Source: an uncultured Bacteroidales bacterium (GTDB lineage Bacteria; Bacteroidota; Bacteroidia; Bacteroidales; Bacteroidaceae). Taken from it: a stretch of DNA of 50,819 nt. Below, in pieces: positions 50,515-50,819 of the stretch (its first letter is position 1; each line of letters begins with the position of its first letter). The position numbers and the translations under genes are program-made. The stretch spans positions 1 to 50,819 of the forward strand of contig CADCLN010000018.1 in NCBI GenBank assembly GCA_902802265.1, given 5' to 3'. The notes under the pieces are model-generated. The model was given only the letters and a program-made list of their open reading frames with translations. It searched no databases and was not told the origin of the DNA.

Positions 50515-50819
50515 AAACACATTATATATATATTCTCACACTTTACCAAACAAAACATACTCCTTACTGATTAGCGGATAAATGAAAACAGGGAGGTGCA
50601 GCGAGTGCACTTCCCTGTGTGCTACACGGATGTGTGTCAAGAAACAAGGATTAAACGAACTTAGAGCTCGGCGAAGTCAATTTGATGATTTTTTTAACTA
50701 CGAATTTGACGAATTTGACGAATTGGGTTAGGCGCTTAGAGCGCACTTGTGAAACGCCCTATTTTAGGCGTTTTGGTTCATAAAACACCATTCTACGAAT
50801 GAGCACATCGAAGATTGTG
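50515..50819. other. Gene-free end of the window after nrdD
   Basis: Contains a hairpin (CAGGGAGGTGCA at 50589-50600 with TGCACTTCCCTG at 50606-50617, one G:T pair) likely to terminate nrdD, a distant AGCTCG repeat (50665-50683), and a run of ACGAATTTG repeats (50700-50727). A short GCGCTTAGAGCGC palindrome follows near 50732. No coding sequence is seen up to the edge. Confidence 0.55.

Overview
The window looks like chromosomal DNA of a Bacteroidota anaerobe, most likely a Prevotella-type member of the Bacteroidales. The basis is: promoters of the TTTG-N19-21-TAnnTTTG type; almost no Shine-Dalgarno sequences; a lipoprotein BamA/TamA homologue; a type IX-like C-terminal sorting tail on a pectate lyase; a V-type ATPase operon carrying a DUF2764 gene; and class III ribonucleotide reductase. 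GH43 and pectate-lyase genes point to a plant-polysaccharide niche (gut or rumen). No rRNA, tRNA, CRISPR array, phage or complete insertion sequence was found.

Layout. 1-5.0 kb: ppdK (-), then panB and an unusual SLOG/HTH/nuclease protein (+). 5.0-12.0 kb: a repeat array, a GH43 lipoprotein, an uncharacterised exported protein, a pRiA4b ORF-3-like protein, a CDF metal transporter and alanine dehydrogenase. 12.0-13.8 kb: a small AT-rich island with a dockerin-like secreted protein behind a highly structured leader. 13.8-22.9 kb (-): a MATE exporter and the V-ATPase operon E-DUF2764-A-B-D-I-K, whose ring subunit carries the Na+-type ligand residues. 23.4-33.2 kb (+): one tightly packed co-directional run of pyrB, a YafQ-type toxin-antitoxin pair, pyrI, ileS, lspA, a DUF4296 lipoprotein, a small protein and a Wzc-like tyrosine kinase. 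33.2-39.7 kb: an rRNA/tRNA 2'-O-methyltransferase-like gene divergent from tamL, an MltF-like transglycosylase, a YigZ protein and DUF1015. 39.9-42.9 kb: a large pectate lyase. 43.4-47.6 kb (-): three related surface proteins ending in C-type-lectin-fold domains. 48.3-50.5 kb: nrdD.

The ordinary genes cover PEP/pyruvate exchange, pantothenate and pyrimidine synthesis, ion-motive ATPase activity and envelope assembly. The unusual material lies between genes and in surface proteins. (1) A family of contiguous 22-bp modular repeats forms three arrays, two of them attached to an inverted ~105-bp conserved head. (2) Two matching structured 5' leaders stand before two surface-protein genes. (3) The three paralogous surface proteins have Asn/Tyr/Ser-rich C-termini that resemble variable regions of diversity-generating retroelements, although no reverse transcriptase or template repeat is present here. 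(4) Several shorter interspersed elements are repeated two or more times. All homology statements rest on reading the sequence by eye; no database search was possible.
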